This document shows positions 11,236 through 22,469 of a stretch of 64,000 nt of DNA, piece after piece. The stretch comes from Dicyema japonicum (lineage: Eukaryota; Dicyemida; Rhombozoa; Dicyemidae). The DNA lies in NCBI GenBank assembly GCA_011109175.1, contig RDEW01000037.1:518842-582841 (forward strand), written 5' to 3'. The translations under genes and the position numbers were made by a program. Position 1 is the first letter of the stretch, and each line of letters opens with the position of its first letter. The notes under the pieces were generated by a model, which worked only from the letters and a program-made list of their open reading frames with translations, had not been told where the DNA came from and did not search any database.

Positions 11236-11389
11236 CACGATGTCAGAAAAAAAGTTGAAAATGCAAAAGACCATGACTACTTAAGAGACAAAACAAGAAA
11301 AGAGATACTTGAAAGAAAATAATTACGAAATTATTATAAACGTGCTTGGAGATTTTAAAATAAAAAAACAACGAGAAAATTAATTGCTT

Positions 11390-12552
11390 TTAAAAAATAG
11401 GAAAATATTCCATTGGTCTTATTATATTTCGGCATTTTATGACAAATGTGATGACTCCAATTATTGTAAGTGTTAGAACAGATAGCATAATTCCTATAAT
11501 TATAAAATTTTTTGAATGATTAGAATTTGTATTTTTTCCTTCTTCAAAACACTCCGACTCTAAAATTCAGGAAAAATCAAACCTTTTCCAGTATAATGGG
11601 ATTTAAATTCACTCCGAATAATTTGTACCTTAAATGATAAAAACTCAGCATATATGTCATCAGAAAATTTAGTGAGAGACAATTCGAAGTTACAGGAATA
11701 TCCAACATCAATCAATTTGCTCTTATTAGGACTCCAAGACCCATTATAGATTTCATTGATGACTATCTGAATATTGGAGATATAATATTTGTTTTGAGAC
11801 AAAATAAATGTAAAAAGTATTTCTAAATTTCCCCTTTTAAAAGATAACTCAGCACCATTGTTATCAAAATTAATCATCGAATCCATATTCTCAAAAAAAA
11901 CTAAGAAAGCATCAATCTAATATTAAAATATGCAATTTACCATTTTAACACTGTGATTATAAAAAAATGTGATTTTAAAATACCCACTTAATATTCCTTT
12001 CAGTCGATTTTCCGCAAAAAAATACCAATATCGAACATTTGGGTCGTTAGATGGATCACAGTCATGTGCTGAATTAAATTATATCAAACCTTTTCCAATT
12101 AAATGTGGATTTGATTGTTTAATGTAATGTTTTAACACCAAAGAATATAATGTGAGAGTATTACCATTCTCAAAATTTACGGACATAAATCCGCATCTGT
12201 AATAATCTCCATGTTTAATATTTGTAAGATTTGTTGTATTTGTGTAGGTTTTATTATCTTTGAGTGTTAACTATTAAATACTAGAATTTAATTCTATTTT
12301 TATTGAGATGTTGTAAAATTTGTCTGTGAATTCAATAAAAAAATGGTAGATCAAGTTTTTTATTTTGACTGTAATTGGCATTTCATCATAAGACTGGAAA
12401 GAAATAATTTCAGTTGAATAATTGTTTTTCTACCATTATTATTTATAAAATACATTTGTAAGTGTACTTTTCAATAAACTTTTTACATATACTGACATTC
12501 GATGATTAAAGTCTAAATTCGTGATTGAGGACAAAAATATTAACAACAACAT
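11390..12552 (-). CDS. LAMP-like lysosomal membrane glycoprotein, six exons
   Basis: Joining exons 12454-12552, 12282-12393, 12090-12257, 11994-12068, 11583-11900 and 11390-11559 gives 942 nt, a clean 313-codon frame. Introns are 60, 24, 21, 93 and 23 nt, mostly with clear GT..AG ends. The protein has a signal peptide (MLLLIFLSSITNLDF), a luminal region with several N-glycosylation sites, paired cysteines and a GYSCNFELSLT-like strand, a membrane span at about 276-298, and a short tail ending MEYFPIF. YFPI fits the tyrosine-based lysosomal sorting signal of LAMPs. Family assignment rests on architecture and spaced motifs, not on strong identity. No frame break is visible. Confidence 0.7.
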
Positions 12553-12894
12553 AATTATGTAAAATGAACACGTCGATGTGTATAATTTAGGTCACTTGTT
12601 ATATTAATGAATTTTTTTTTAATAATTTCAAACAAATGATATTTATTTTAATTTTATAATTATATTTATTTTCATGAATTCATTAATCAAGAAACTTTTA
12701 TTTATTCTGCAATGTTAACCGTTTTTAAGAATTTCATGGTATTTTATCGTAATCCACCATAAGTCATTCTGTTTTGTAGGAATCTTTAATGATCGAAAGA
12801 AAATTTAATCAGCGATATTCGTAAAATATCAAAATAACTATTTTATTACACAATCGAATAAATATTTGTTGTCAATTGACTTAATTATATTATT

Positions 12895-13530
12895 ATAAAG
12901 CACAACGTCTTGTCATTGGAAATGACAAAACCAGTGCAGTACCAAACATTAATTTTTTAGTTAATTTTCTCCACTTTCCAAATCCTGAGCCAAATCCCTC
13001 AAGTAATCCATATCACCAGCTATAAATAGGAGTGCGGAGTCGGCCAATTCTAAATATAAATCAGATAAATCTGAGTAGAAGTCATCAAATAGAACCGGAT
13101 TTTTGTTAATCCAACCACTGTGAGGTGCGTATACATTGATATTGGAGACAATGTCAGTGCTTGCTTTGGCATTCATAAACTTCATTTGTAGAACTCCGAT
13201 GCGGTCATTAACTGCCCATACTCTGTAGTTATGGGGGAGAAATTCCATTTTGATGGCAAAACCCAGTCCATAGTGCCTGTTGACAGTCGGGAGAAAGATC
13301 AATTTGAATTTACCACATGTTTCTTCGTGGTTATCTTGGATTTTGGTTTCCTGTAGGCAACCGATTGCGACATCGTAATTATGTAGGTCTTGACAGAGGG
13401 AGGTCTTTTTCCAAGAAGAGGTTAGGCCTCGGACGTTGAATGAGAGCAGCGAGAATTTCTCCAAAAGATAAGGTTTGTACTTTTCAGACATGTTAATACT
13501 TTATTAGTGCCACGTCACCATCTCAACTAA
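12895..13530 (-). mobile_element. LINE-A internal-deletion derivative
   Basis: The minus strand starts with the LINE-A 5' signature (GTTGAGATGGTGACGTGG), then an APE N-terminal half: LLSFNVRGLTSSWKK, QETK, GLGFAIK, NVYAPHSG, LLFIAGD. The frame then jumps straight to DYLRDLAQDLES, which corresponds to the extreme C-terminus of the RT protein in the full copy. The 3' end resembles that of the copy at 51460-53555. So both ends are kept and the middle, about 2.5 kb, is missing. The ORF of 176 codons is open (12961-13491). Confidence 0.75.
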
Positions 13531-13784
13531 AAAATTGACTTAATGTGTCTTTTAATTGAAAACGTATTTCTTTTAAATCGTCAGGAAAAATGGGATCTCA
13601 ATTTTGAGACTGTCTACTACTTTTTAACTGTTTGTTTTTTGTATTAAAACGATTTCATTAAAAAAATATTAATTCTAGGAGAATATTCATCATCTAAAAT
13701 TGAATGTTTTCATAAACTTATTTTATTGAAATTATACAATTTTATTAATTTAACAGCCCTTTCGGAAGAAGTATGTATTGTTTC

Positions 13785-13966
13785 CATAAATTAAACCTCA
13801 CCTTAGGCAAAAGGCACACTTTATTTTAGAGTAATACCAGTAATGTTAATTAATTAAAAGCATATCTAAGACATTGAAAAATTAATTGATTTTTTTCTTG
13901 TTTGTGAGAACCAGAAAAGAATTCAGTTCCGCAGTGATGATATGTTTGCTAATAACGGCGTTNCGC
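13785..13966 (-). repeat. SINE-1 degraded copy
   Basis: GGCACACTTTATTTTAGAG, the AT-rich middle, then TTCCGCAGTGATGATATG and ATAACGGCG follow the same order as the SINE at 21950-22258. It stops before the tRNA-like head. The one ambiguous base (N, 13963) lies at its edge. Confidence 0.5.
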
Positions 13967-14165
13967 TCTGTTCTGCGTTATAAAATTAAAGCTCGACTCG
14001 GAGATTTTTGTTTATGTCTTCAACTCCACAATACTTCCTGGAATGTTATATGGTTTAGAAGGATAATCTTATTAGAGGTTTCGTAAACCGCATTAAAGTA
14101 TCTGTTACTAATCTTCAGAGGCGACCCTGTGTTTAGAGAGTTTTTTGGAACTTCCCCCATCACTT
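13967..14165. repeat. Duplicated block, copy 1
   Basis: TCTGTTCTGCGTTATAAAAT through to ACTTCCCCCATCACTTAATT recurs at 15716-16070. The second copy holds about 145 extra bases (15817-15960). The plus-strand reading RYKIKARLGDFCLCLQLH is open in both copies, but I do not recognise it. Confidence 0.75.
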
Positions 14166-14194
14166 AATTTCCAGTGTTTAAATTAATTAAAATA

Positions 14195-14515
14195 AAATTG
14201 GTTGAGGTGGTGACGACGCCTTTATTGCACTATATTTTATTCATATTCCTTACCGATTTCTCCGTTCACTCTGGGATCTTTTAATTTCAAGGAACTTAAA
14301 CAACCTTGCAAGAAACACCAACTGGTATGCGATCTAACAAAATACGACGTCTCTGTCTGCTGTCTACAAGAGACAGGATCTTTTAATTTCAAGGAACTTA
14401 AACAACCTTGCAAGAAACACCAACTGGTATGCGATCTAACAAAATACGACGTCTCTGTCTGCTGTCTACAAGAGACAAAAACGACCGGTCTACAAGAGAC
14501 GAAACTTAACTAATT
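14195..14515 (+). mobile_element. LINE-A 5' fragment with in-frame 102-bp duplication
   Basis: It begins with the LINE-A 5' signature TTGGTTGAGGTGGTGACG, then the APE start KKHQLVCDLTKYDVSVCCLQ. The unit 14274-14375 (34 codons) is repeated at 14376-14477, so the QET box occurs twice. It is opposite in orientation to the LINE-A piece that follows. Confidence 0.75.
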
Positions 14516-14519
14516 TTAT

Positions 14520-15570
14520 GTTTTCTCGGGAGTGATTTTAGTGCAACTATCCTTCTTCCCTGTCCGGTAATGAAGTTTGCAATCCAAATTTTTAATTTGT
14601 CTGAACTGTCTGCTTGCCCAGAGTAGACATGAGGTTATTCCATACTCTCTTGCTTCTTGGTGTAGTTTCTGATCTCCTTCTCCAAAGCACGAATGCCCAT
14701 TCTCACTATTAAACTAGTGTGGTATCAAGGGTCTTGAAGTTAGCCGTGTTGAAACCATATAAATAATATTCGACCAACTCAACAAACTTTCACCATTCGA
14801 CTTTTATGTAGTCAGTGAATAATATGGGCTTTCTTTCAGAAGAAACTCTTCATATATTCGACCAACTCAACAAACTTTCACCATTCGACTTTTATGTAGT
14901 CAGTGAATAATATGGGCTTTCTTTCAGAGGAAACTCTTCATTTAAGCGGGATAAGTATTGTGTTGTGGTCACTTCTGAAATTGTAATGCATCATCCAATT
15001 GGTTAGTAGGGCAATGTTCTGGAAGCAATTGTAAGGTTCGGAAAGGACGTCCTGTCGTTAAGGAGTTTTTTATTCAATAGTTGGTTGTTTAAAAACATTA
15101 GGTTATCCAAATTCGATGATATTTGGTCACCCCTGGTATCTTTTAACTGATCCTTGAATCAATCTGATTGTAAATCCTCGCATGGCCCCTGATTCATTTC
15201 TTCTGCAGCTCGTCCAGGTAGTCTTATGTTTTGCAGCATGCGCAAACGCAGTGTTACACAGGAATAGACCAAATGCCCGGCAGAAATTTATCAGCAGAGG
15301 CCGCGGCAGGTTCCTGATCTCTCTTCCGTATCTTCCGATAGTCGACTTATGTTCCCGACATACTTCTGCTTTAGCATTCTAGTCTCCGGCAATGAACACT
15401 AGAAAAGACGATTCCAGTTCGGCATATGTTCTCGACACCTGCATGTAGAAAGCTTCAAGTTCGTCCGAATCTTTGGCGACCCGTCCACTGTTGGGTGCCT
15501 AAACATTTATAATTGAGATAAGTGCCCTCGATGTGCGTTTGACCCCAACCCGTATTCTGTTCAGATATAT
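14520..15570 (-). pseudogene. LINE-A endonuclease fragment (decayed)
   Basis: The minus strand reads FIAGD*NAKAEV, RYGREIRNLPRPLLINFC, LCNTAF, KTTWTSCRRN and SDHNTILIPL, in the order of the APE second half in the full-length LINE-A. The catalytic SDH is kept. An 88-bp direct repeat (units offset 88 bp, about 14765 and 14853) lies in the following linker. Stops and frame changes are present. Confidence 0.7.
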
Positions 15571-15715
15571 GTAAAAAGTTATAAGTGACGTAAAATAGGT
15601 TGTTGAATTTAACTTTTTTTTAGTTGCACATGAGAAGTCTGATCTGGTGAGGATAACTGGATGCAGGAGGCTGGCTAACCTAAAAAACTCGTTGCAATAC
15701 AAACGCTACGAACGA

Positions 15716-16108
15716 TCTGTTCTGCGTTATAAAATTAAAGCTCGAGTCGGAGACCTTTGTTTATGTCTTCAACTCCACAAAACTTACTGGAATGTTATAT
15801 AGTTTAGAAGGATAATACGACTCGAAAAGGAAAGACATAATTTTAAAGAAATTTTAGAAAACGCGTAATTTTTCTCTATAGCTTGCTTTCGGAATAAGTC
15901 TCGTATGCAATTCCCCTATGGTTGGAAGGAAAAATGTTGAAGGTTGGCGGAAATATCGAAAATCTTATTCGAGGTTTCGTAAATCGCATTAAAGTATCTG
16001 TTACTAATCTTCAGAGACGACCCTGTGTTTAGAGAGTTCTTGAGAACTTCCCCCATCACTTAATTTCCAGAGTTCTTGAGAACTTCCCCCATCACTTAAT
16101 TTTCAGGT
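15716..16108. repeat. Duplicated block, copy 2, with a short tandem repeat
   Basis: Second copy of 13967-14165 with an internal extra segment. Near its end AGAGTTCTTGAGAACTTCCC is repeated about 36-38 bp apart. Confidence 0.75.
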
Positions 16109-16114
16109 TTCTTC

Positions 16115-16535
16115 TGTTGAGCAGACGGATTGCAGTGAACATTTTTGATGAGGCTTTTAACTGTTCAACTTCTGCAGCTCTTAGATCAAGTAGGTTAGTG
16201 GCGTGCTTCTTATTCAAAATCTTTATGGTTTTCTGGGTGGATCTTTTTCTAGACTTCAAGATTTGTTTCCTGTCCGGATCATACGTATTTTCCAGTTGTA
16301 ATCTTAGTTCCTTTGTTCTTTAATGAGGGCGGGAACATCTGGATGTATACATTTTTTAAACAGTGCTGGGGACAGGTTCCGATACTCCCATTTGCTGCCG
16401 AGAGGATGCCTTTCATTGTCTCCTCCCAGGCGCCTCTTGGAGGAAATCCGGGATCCAGGTTTCTGAAAAATTTCGTAGTTGATATTTGGTAGTTGTCTCT
16501 GATCGATGTAGAGTAACACAGTTGTTCCATTTTAT
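16115..16535 (-). pseudogene. LINE-A APE-RT linker fragment
   Basis: The frame has AWEETMKGILSAANGSIG followed by a basic stretch. It aligns with LWDEIVVAIQNTAFSVLG, the spacer after the endonuclease of the full-length LINE-A copy. It is truncated on both sides. Confidence 0.5.
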
Positions 16536-16744
16536 AGCTTCTTCTTACATCTACGTTTGGCTCTCTTCTTATTAGAATATAATTATTATTTTATTTAAAC
16601 ATGTGATTTTTGTGTTGCTATTGATATGGTCAAATTGAGTTAGTTTATATTGTTTAAAAATTATATCTAAATAAAAAGAAAATGTTCATCTTTTAAAGTA
16701 GCAAAAATTATTAAGAAAAGAGTTTTTAATTATATTTGATAATA

Positions 16745-16983
16745 ACTACGTAGGCTCGTCAGCATAAAAAAGTAACAAGGGATTGCAAGAAAAAACAAAT
16801 TAAAAAGTCACATCACCAAAGGATCCAGGAGTTCCTGCACGATTTCCCGCCAAAATTAAATTTTGGAGGAAGCACGTGTAGAAAAACAAAGACTCGCTCT
16901 TGTGAAAGATCAGCAAAATGAGGAAAAGAAAAAGAAAAAGAAAATGAAAACAATCGATTTTTCCAAAGATTCTTTCTGTGATT
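16745..16983 (+). CDS. Nucleostemin/GNL3-like basic N-terminal block
   Basis: The plus strand gives a lysine-rich run (RQHKKVTRDCKKKQIKK), then SPKDPGVPARFPAK, then EEARVEKQRLALVKDQQNEE and a second lysine run before a stop. Order and the KDPGVP motif match the basic and coiled-coil N-terminus of nucleolar GTPase GNL3. Two one-base losses, both in A-rich runs, are needed to keep one frame. No GTPase domain follows in the next kilobases, so this is either a gene fragment or a short exon of an incomplete model. Confidence 0.45.
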
Positions 16984-17634
16984 AAATTTAGTTTTTTTAA
17001 ATAAATTCTTTAAATTGTAATTATTTGTTAAAAAATATTATTATTAAAAAATTATTTTTTCATTCTAAATAAATAATTTATTATCAATAATATTTTTTCG
17101 TGCGTTTTTTGAAATTTCTTATTTGATAGATGACATCCGTTGAGTTATCATGGTTTCGAAAAATGCTTTATATTTTGAGCTAGCTTTATTGCAAATATTG
17201 TTATTAGTTTCATTGATAGAATAGGTAGATACTTTATTATTAAAAGAAATAGATCGCAATGGATACAGAATTCAGAGGATTAATATCAAGGTTGATTGGT
17301 GTCAAATTTCAAGGTCAAAATGTAACACGATAGAATGTGTAACACGGATGGCTCGCGACACTTTGCTTGCAAATGATTGCAGTTGGACTGATTGTTTTAG
17401 CTTCAGTGGGATTCCTGGCAAAGATTTTACTTTGATTTATTATTGCAAAAATCGGAAGGTCACCAGTAATTAGTAAGGATTTATTTCTTTCTTTGTTTCC
17501 TAATAATACTAGACTTAATTTTAGAAATGTATGTGATATTAATTATACTATAATCAATAATCATTCATAATAGCATCTTTATCGGTCGATAATTATAAAT
17601 ACTTAATCAATTTCTATTTTTTACAAAGAAACGA

Positions 17635-17880
17635 ATGTTTCAAATGTACGTACAGTTTTTGTTTGTAAATATTGAATTTTATTCAATTTTAATAAAACGA
17701 TCTGTTCGATCCATTGAAAAATTGATGCATCGCTTTATAAATAGTGGTGCAAGGGGTCAATATTTTCGAGGAAAAGACATCTTGTGTCCCATTATAGTCG
17801 ACCCCAACAGCCCACAAACTGACTTTACTTTCGGATCCTCTTTCTTTTTTTGGCGGCTTAATCTTTTCTCTTTAAATTAG
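17635..17880 (+). CDS. Hypothetical ORF
   Basis: An 81-codon frame with KRSVRSIEKLMHRFINSG and a hydrophobic end. No family recognised. It could be a terminal exon; low certainty. Confidence 0.25.
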   Translation: MFQMYVQFLFVNIEFYSILIKRSVRSIEKLMHRFINSGARGQYFRGKDILCPIIVDPNSPQTDFTFGSSFFFWRLNLFSLN

Positions 17881-17987
17881 TAACGAGTTTGTTTTTGGAT
17901 AATAAACTATTCTATCTATCTAGTTTTTTAATATTAATTTCCAAAACTTTATTGCATAACTTTTCATTTATATTTTTTGGCTTCTCA

Positions 17988-19440
17988 TTAAACGTGAAAA
18001 AGAAAAATATTAAACAAAATTTGTTTAAATGAAGAATTGCTCAAATCATTTACAACTTTACGTTTTTTCAATGGTTCATCTACTATGTACCACCTCCCTC
18101 TCTTTTTTACGACTTTCAATATAAAAATAAATTCTAGAGCAAACTTATTTGTGATATATTTGCCAATAATGTAATTGTCTTGCATTTTTTAGGCTTTTCT
18201 ATAATTTCTCTAGCGGGTGGCTCGAGGGACTCTTCCCTCTTGTTTAGAATCTACAGAAAATTTACAAAATAATATTTACTTCTTTAAGGGGTCTACAAAA
18301 AACTGAACAATTATCAATCCGAGCAGTTTCCTTAATATATTAAAATTAAAAAAAACTAAACCAAAGGACACGCATTCTTATCGACTTTTACTCGTTCTAA
18401 ACGATCGAGTACATTAGCTCCTCCAACGAGTCTAGAAATAAGTATATAATTAAGGTACCTTCCAAATACTGTATGTTTTCTATCCAGATATTCCAAATTT
18501 TTAAAAGTAATAAAACTAAAAAGTCAATAATCAAAAACTATAGGGTAAAATAACAGACACACGATATGTCCTATAACTTACAATTGTGACTGATTACTGT
18601 CTCGTTCAGCATTGGCCATAGATAGCAACCCTCGGCAATCATGTTTAACCAAACTCCTAAATTCATCAATAAATGGGTTTCAAAAACTCTGAACGACTTC
18701 CATCTCCATTAGGATCTCCCCCTTGGATCTGATTACACTAAAACTTTCAAAACCGAACCATAAAATTGGGAAAAGTCTATGGAACGGACAACCATCGTAA
18801 TATCCTTGTTGACACAAAAGTATGAAATTTCTACAGGCTCGAGGAAACTTTTAAAATAAAGACAAGTTAATAAAATACCAGATCACAGTATAAAAATTGA
18901 GATCACCAAAATTAGTTGAAGACGTACATACCCTTTTGCATCTTTCTTTAAAGTATTGTACAGAAACTCTTGTTCATCGATGAGGACTACAACATTCGTT
19001 ATGAAACAAATATGCCTATTTCTTGTGAGGTTTGAATATCCACAGCAGTTGATGTAAATGATGCTGCTATTCTGCTAGTCGTATAATTTGTCGAGTTAAG
19101 ACAATCTGGCTTTGGTGTGTTGATGACAGATTTGGCCTCTGTTGATTGTTCGTCATATTTCTTATAAAGTTCTGTAAGCACAGTTTGAGTAATGCTAATT
19201 AATTTGCGTAAATTCGTTTGATTATCTTTTTTTGTGAATGAAGAATCAACTATGTCGCAGTAAATTAATATTCTCTTACTTGAAGCGGCGTAGTCTGTCA
19301 GATTGTTTCGAATATGGTGAAAATTGGCAAAATTGTGTTTATCAAGATTGGAAGGGTCTTGAATATGAATCACATCTTTCCGAGTGAATGATTCATCTGT
19401 AAGAAGATCGATATGCTTGATTTGGGATGGCGCCTACCCT
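17988..19440 (-). CDS. PPIL2: PPIL2-like U-box cyclophilin (peptidyl-prolyl isomerase), multi-exon
   Basis: Minus-strand exons read, in order: DLLTDESFTRKDVIHIQDP, then SNLDKHNFANFHH, ASFTSTA, KGYVRLQ, FPRACRNFILLCQQGYYDG, FHRLFPNFM, IQGGDPNGDGS, GLLSMANAERDSNQSQFFIT, LDRKHTVFGRLVGG and ETARIDNCSVF. This is the linker plus cyclophilin domain of PPIL2, a spliceosome-associated, ubiquitin-ligase-type cyclophilin. Introns placed: 18848-18878 (31 nt), 18729-18758 (30), 18516-18581 (66), 18432-18458 (27), 18331-18361 (31), 18251-18279 (29). Three one-base differences (near 18645, 18915 and 18205) break the frame and may be consensus errors. The U-box exon was not found; it should lie above 19440. 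Confidence 0.85.
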
Positions 19441-20370
19441 GACACTTTTCCACAGTAGAGACTTTTTCGTTGAAAGCTGGAGAGGTTGCTCAGACTTTAG
19501 AGAATTTCAAGATAAGAAAATAAGAGTCTCTACACCAGATTCCATGTACAGCTTGTTGTAGTCGAGACGAGCGGAGTATTCGTTCCCAAGACGGCCTCTA
19601 TTCTAAGATTGCTTGGTTCAGTGAAACCGAAAGTGAGTATTGAGCGTCGGAAAATCGATTGGCTATTCCAGAAAATTTCTCTGGCAGTTTTCAGGGAAAC
19701 AGCTATTCCATTCTCTTAGCTGGATGATTATTTTTGTGTGTAAAGAAACAAAAAATTGAAATTTTAAAATAAAAGTAATAAATAAGCTTATTAAACACAT
19801 TTTAATTTCTAAAACCAAATTATTAAAAATGCAATTTTGGGCTTAAAACATGCACTTTTTCTGGTGACTTATCGACTATTTAAGCAAAGATAGAGCAACC
19901 TAATGGAAAAAGTTACTCTGATTTCCTAAAAGTTATATCGATTTTATCACTATGAATAATTTTCATCATGCCAAATTTTTAGGACATGAATATCACCAAA
20001 GATATGAATAGCAAACTAATGGTTTATGAAGAGTCATTAACTTAGTGATCCCAATTGTCAGAGTTACCTCCACTTGAATAGGGAAGAGGAAGCCAGGTAC
20101 TGGGAGTCATCTTCGACAGGTAATCACTTAGGAATTGATAAAGTATAGAGCAGAATGGAATTCTTTAATTAATATGGGATGAAGTCGCGAATTTATTTAA
20201 CTTAAATCGAATTAAAAAACTAATAAATAAAATAAAATTGATTTTTAGTAGGAAAATTTGAAATTAATAGGTTTTAATAAAAAATTAACCCGATAGTTAT
20301 TGTTAAGATGTCATAATGGTTCTGCTACTTCGCCCAAGAAAATGCAGTTTTCTCTGTCGTCCCTACCCAC
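19441..20370. other. Stretch without a confident gene; short repeat
   Basis: It should contain the PPIL2 5' exons but I could not place them. About 60 bp near 19660-19720 (minus) resembles 23040-23110 (plus), both with CTGCCAGAGAAAT.. and a following TGGAA..GC. Confidence 0.35.
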
Positions 20371-20589
20371 GTTCAGTCAGCCGTATAAACATCCAGCATG
20401 CGACATTTGCCGGAACCCTACAAGGGAATCTACATTGGGAACGAAGGTAAAATGACCGCACACCACCTGGCCTTCCCTGGAACAAGTAAATGATGTCACC
20501 CTAATAACACAAAGATCATGGAAAGTCAGGGTAAACCTTACTTCCGCATTTAGAGACCAAATGTCACTACCTACGAGGTCACTCAACGT

Positions 20590-21905
20590 ATAGTAACCTG
20601 TTTAGTCTGTCCCAATCTGTCAAAACGATCACACATTTGATCCACCACGGCAAGATTCCTTCCAAATACCCCCAAACGATAACCAATACAAGTCCATTAG
20701 AAATCTAAATTGAGCCCTTAAAACCAGCCTTCGTCGATAGAAGCATAATCTCTAATGAACCACCATTACCCTAACGTTATCACCACGTGTAAAGTCATGT
20801 ATATATTCTGCCGTGAAAGACTGTATAGTTGACTATGAAGTAACAAAACAGAATATTTAGTGATTTATGTCTTTCTGCAACAAAATGTAGAATCTTAACT
20901 CACTGAGAGACCTCAATACTAATATGACCCTATAAATAACCATTAGAGTTTTCTTCAATAGTGTGACGATCTCCCCTAGCTAATCCTGACCCTACAATCA
21001 TACCTTAGTAGTGTTCATTGACTCTTTGTCCTACAATAGTTAACATAGACTATACCATATAGTCCCACATGTCGACAACATTGTTGGAGACGAAGGAAGG
21101 ACATCAATAAATGGGAATTATTAACGCTAGATCTACCACATTAGAGTAAATATACTTAAATCTATGATATAAAAGTCGTTCTTGTGGGATAAATCGATAA
21201 AATGATTACAGAATACTTTAGAAGGGAGACTAATGGCTGTACTTAAACCTTCTTAGGACAAACTTACTAACAAACAAGTCAAACAAAAGTTTAGCAGTAA
21301 CGGAGGCCCACTAACACACTTACTCCAAAAGTAGTGGTTATTGTCAGGAGCAATCCTTAAGAATGACACGAGCGAGTAAGGTCATCAAATCTGTTCTGTA
21401 TAGGATTGCCAGTAATAGTCCATTTTGAGTGAGAAGATAGACAGTACAGTCTTAGTAATCACAGAGCGTCTATTTTTGATAACATATGTTCATCAATGAT
21501 AATTATTAGAGTTAATATTAAGCGTGTCAGTCCTAACGATCCCATAGATAGTCAATACTAAACGTTACCACCAACCCCACTATATATTATTACTCTAGTG
21601 ACCCTCTTTAATTACCCCTATGAGATACTATCACTCTAAGATTACTAAATCTAGCAATCTCTCGCTTCCATTGGTTAAATATTGATAACGGGCATATTAT
21701 CAAGTTTTTGCCTCCCATTAGTAGAAATAGGCAATTATAGTCACTCTTCCTCCATTTCATCCAACCCAACGTCAATAAAACTATCCTCATTACAACTTAA
21801 TCCCATTATACTTTATTGTTGCTCTAGTCCTATGATAATTCTTTTTCTACTTTATTATTTTCTTTATATATTCTCTGTAATCAATTGTTGTTTATTTATT
21901 AAATT
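20590..21905 (-). CDS. SNF2-family ATPase, HLTF/RAD5-like, multi-exon
   Basis: Helicase motifs occur in order on the minus strand: NLIICPLSIFNQWKREIARF (Ia), IIIDE.HMLSK (II, DEAH-like), LKWTITGNPIQNRFDDL (III), SLVSFLRIAPDNNHYFW, FVLRRFKY, LRLQQCCRHV, LLSTKAGFKG (V), and DQMCDRFDRLGQTKQV (VI). The HRLGQ-type motif VI and the wide spacing fit HLTF/RAD5 or related remodellers that act in DNA-damage tolerance. The Walker A exon is not clear: MGLS then a splice. Short introns separate the blocks. No RING finger was seen, so TTF2 or RAD16 type cannot be excluded. Confidence 0.72.
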
Positions 21906-21944
21906 TGTTTTACTTTGGCTAACCTATATTTTAATTAAAAAAAC

Positions 21945-22260
21945 AATGCACTTACCGAGGAGCTATATCAGCTATTGCTCCCCTCAAACAAAACACACTT
22001 TATTTTAAGCAAAGAACAGTTATCAAAGCTAATCGATGAGGAGAATTAAGGAAATCTCTTCAATTCTTTGTTTTCTTTTTTCGGGTGTATGCCCTATATA
22101 GACGATCCGGTTCCGCCGTGAAATGTCTACTGATGACGGCGTCACTCGTCAAGCCAAAGCATATTGATGCGTGAAACCTTCAACCGAATGTACAGTATCG
22201 GGATTCGAACCAGCGACCTTAAGGCCTCTTGCCCAGTAATCGTTACACTGAGCCATATTT
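21945..22260 (-). repeat. SINE-1, tRNA-derived, near full length
   Basis: On the minus strand the 5' head has an A-box-like TGGCTCAGTGTAACG and a perfect B box GGTTCGAATCC (22203-22213), the pol III promoter of tRNAs. Then comes the core GGCTTGACGAGTGACGCCGT, found again at about 22650 and 51220, and the 3' part ending in an AATAAAGTGTGTT-like stretch and poly-A-like tail. It lies just upstream of the SNF2 gene. Confidence 0.85.
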
Positions 22261-22469
22261 TAATAATATTCTCGACGAATTAATATATTATTGTTTATTT
22301 GTGAGGATTTGTCGTCATTCCAAAGTAATCCAAGTGACCATTTAATACTTAAAATACAAATCTTAGTTTATTAAACTACTTTTCTAACTCACATCCATAT
22401 TTGTCCATTTAGCACCAGTATCACTTAGTCTTTGATTATTGAAAGTTTGTTTTCATTTCTGCATATTAA

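Noticed and set aside
15182-15382. Plus-strand frame with a leader-like start
   Set aside because: It is antisense to the LINE-A endonuclease fragment, which has clear motifs on the minus strand.
22203-22260. A tRNA gene on the minus strand
   Set aside because: A and B boxes are present, but no acceptor stem closes and the sequence continues into a repeated core and tail, so it is a SINE head.
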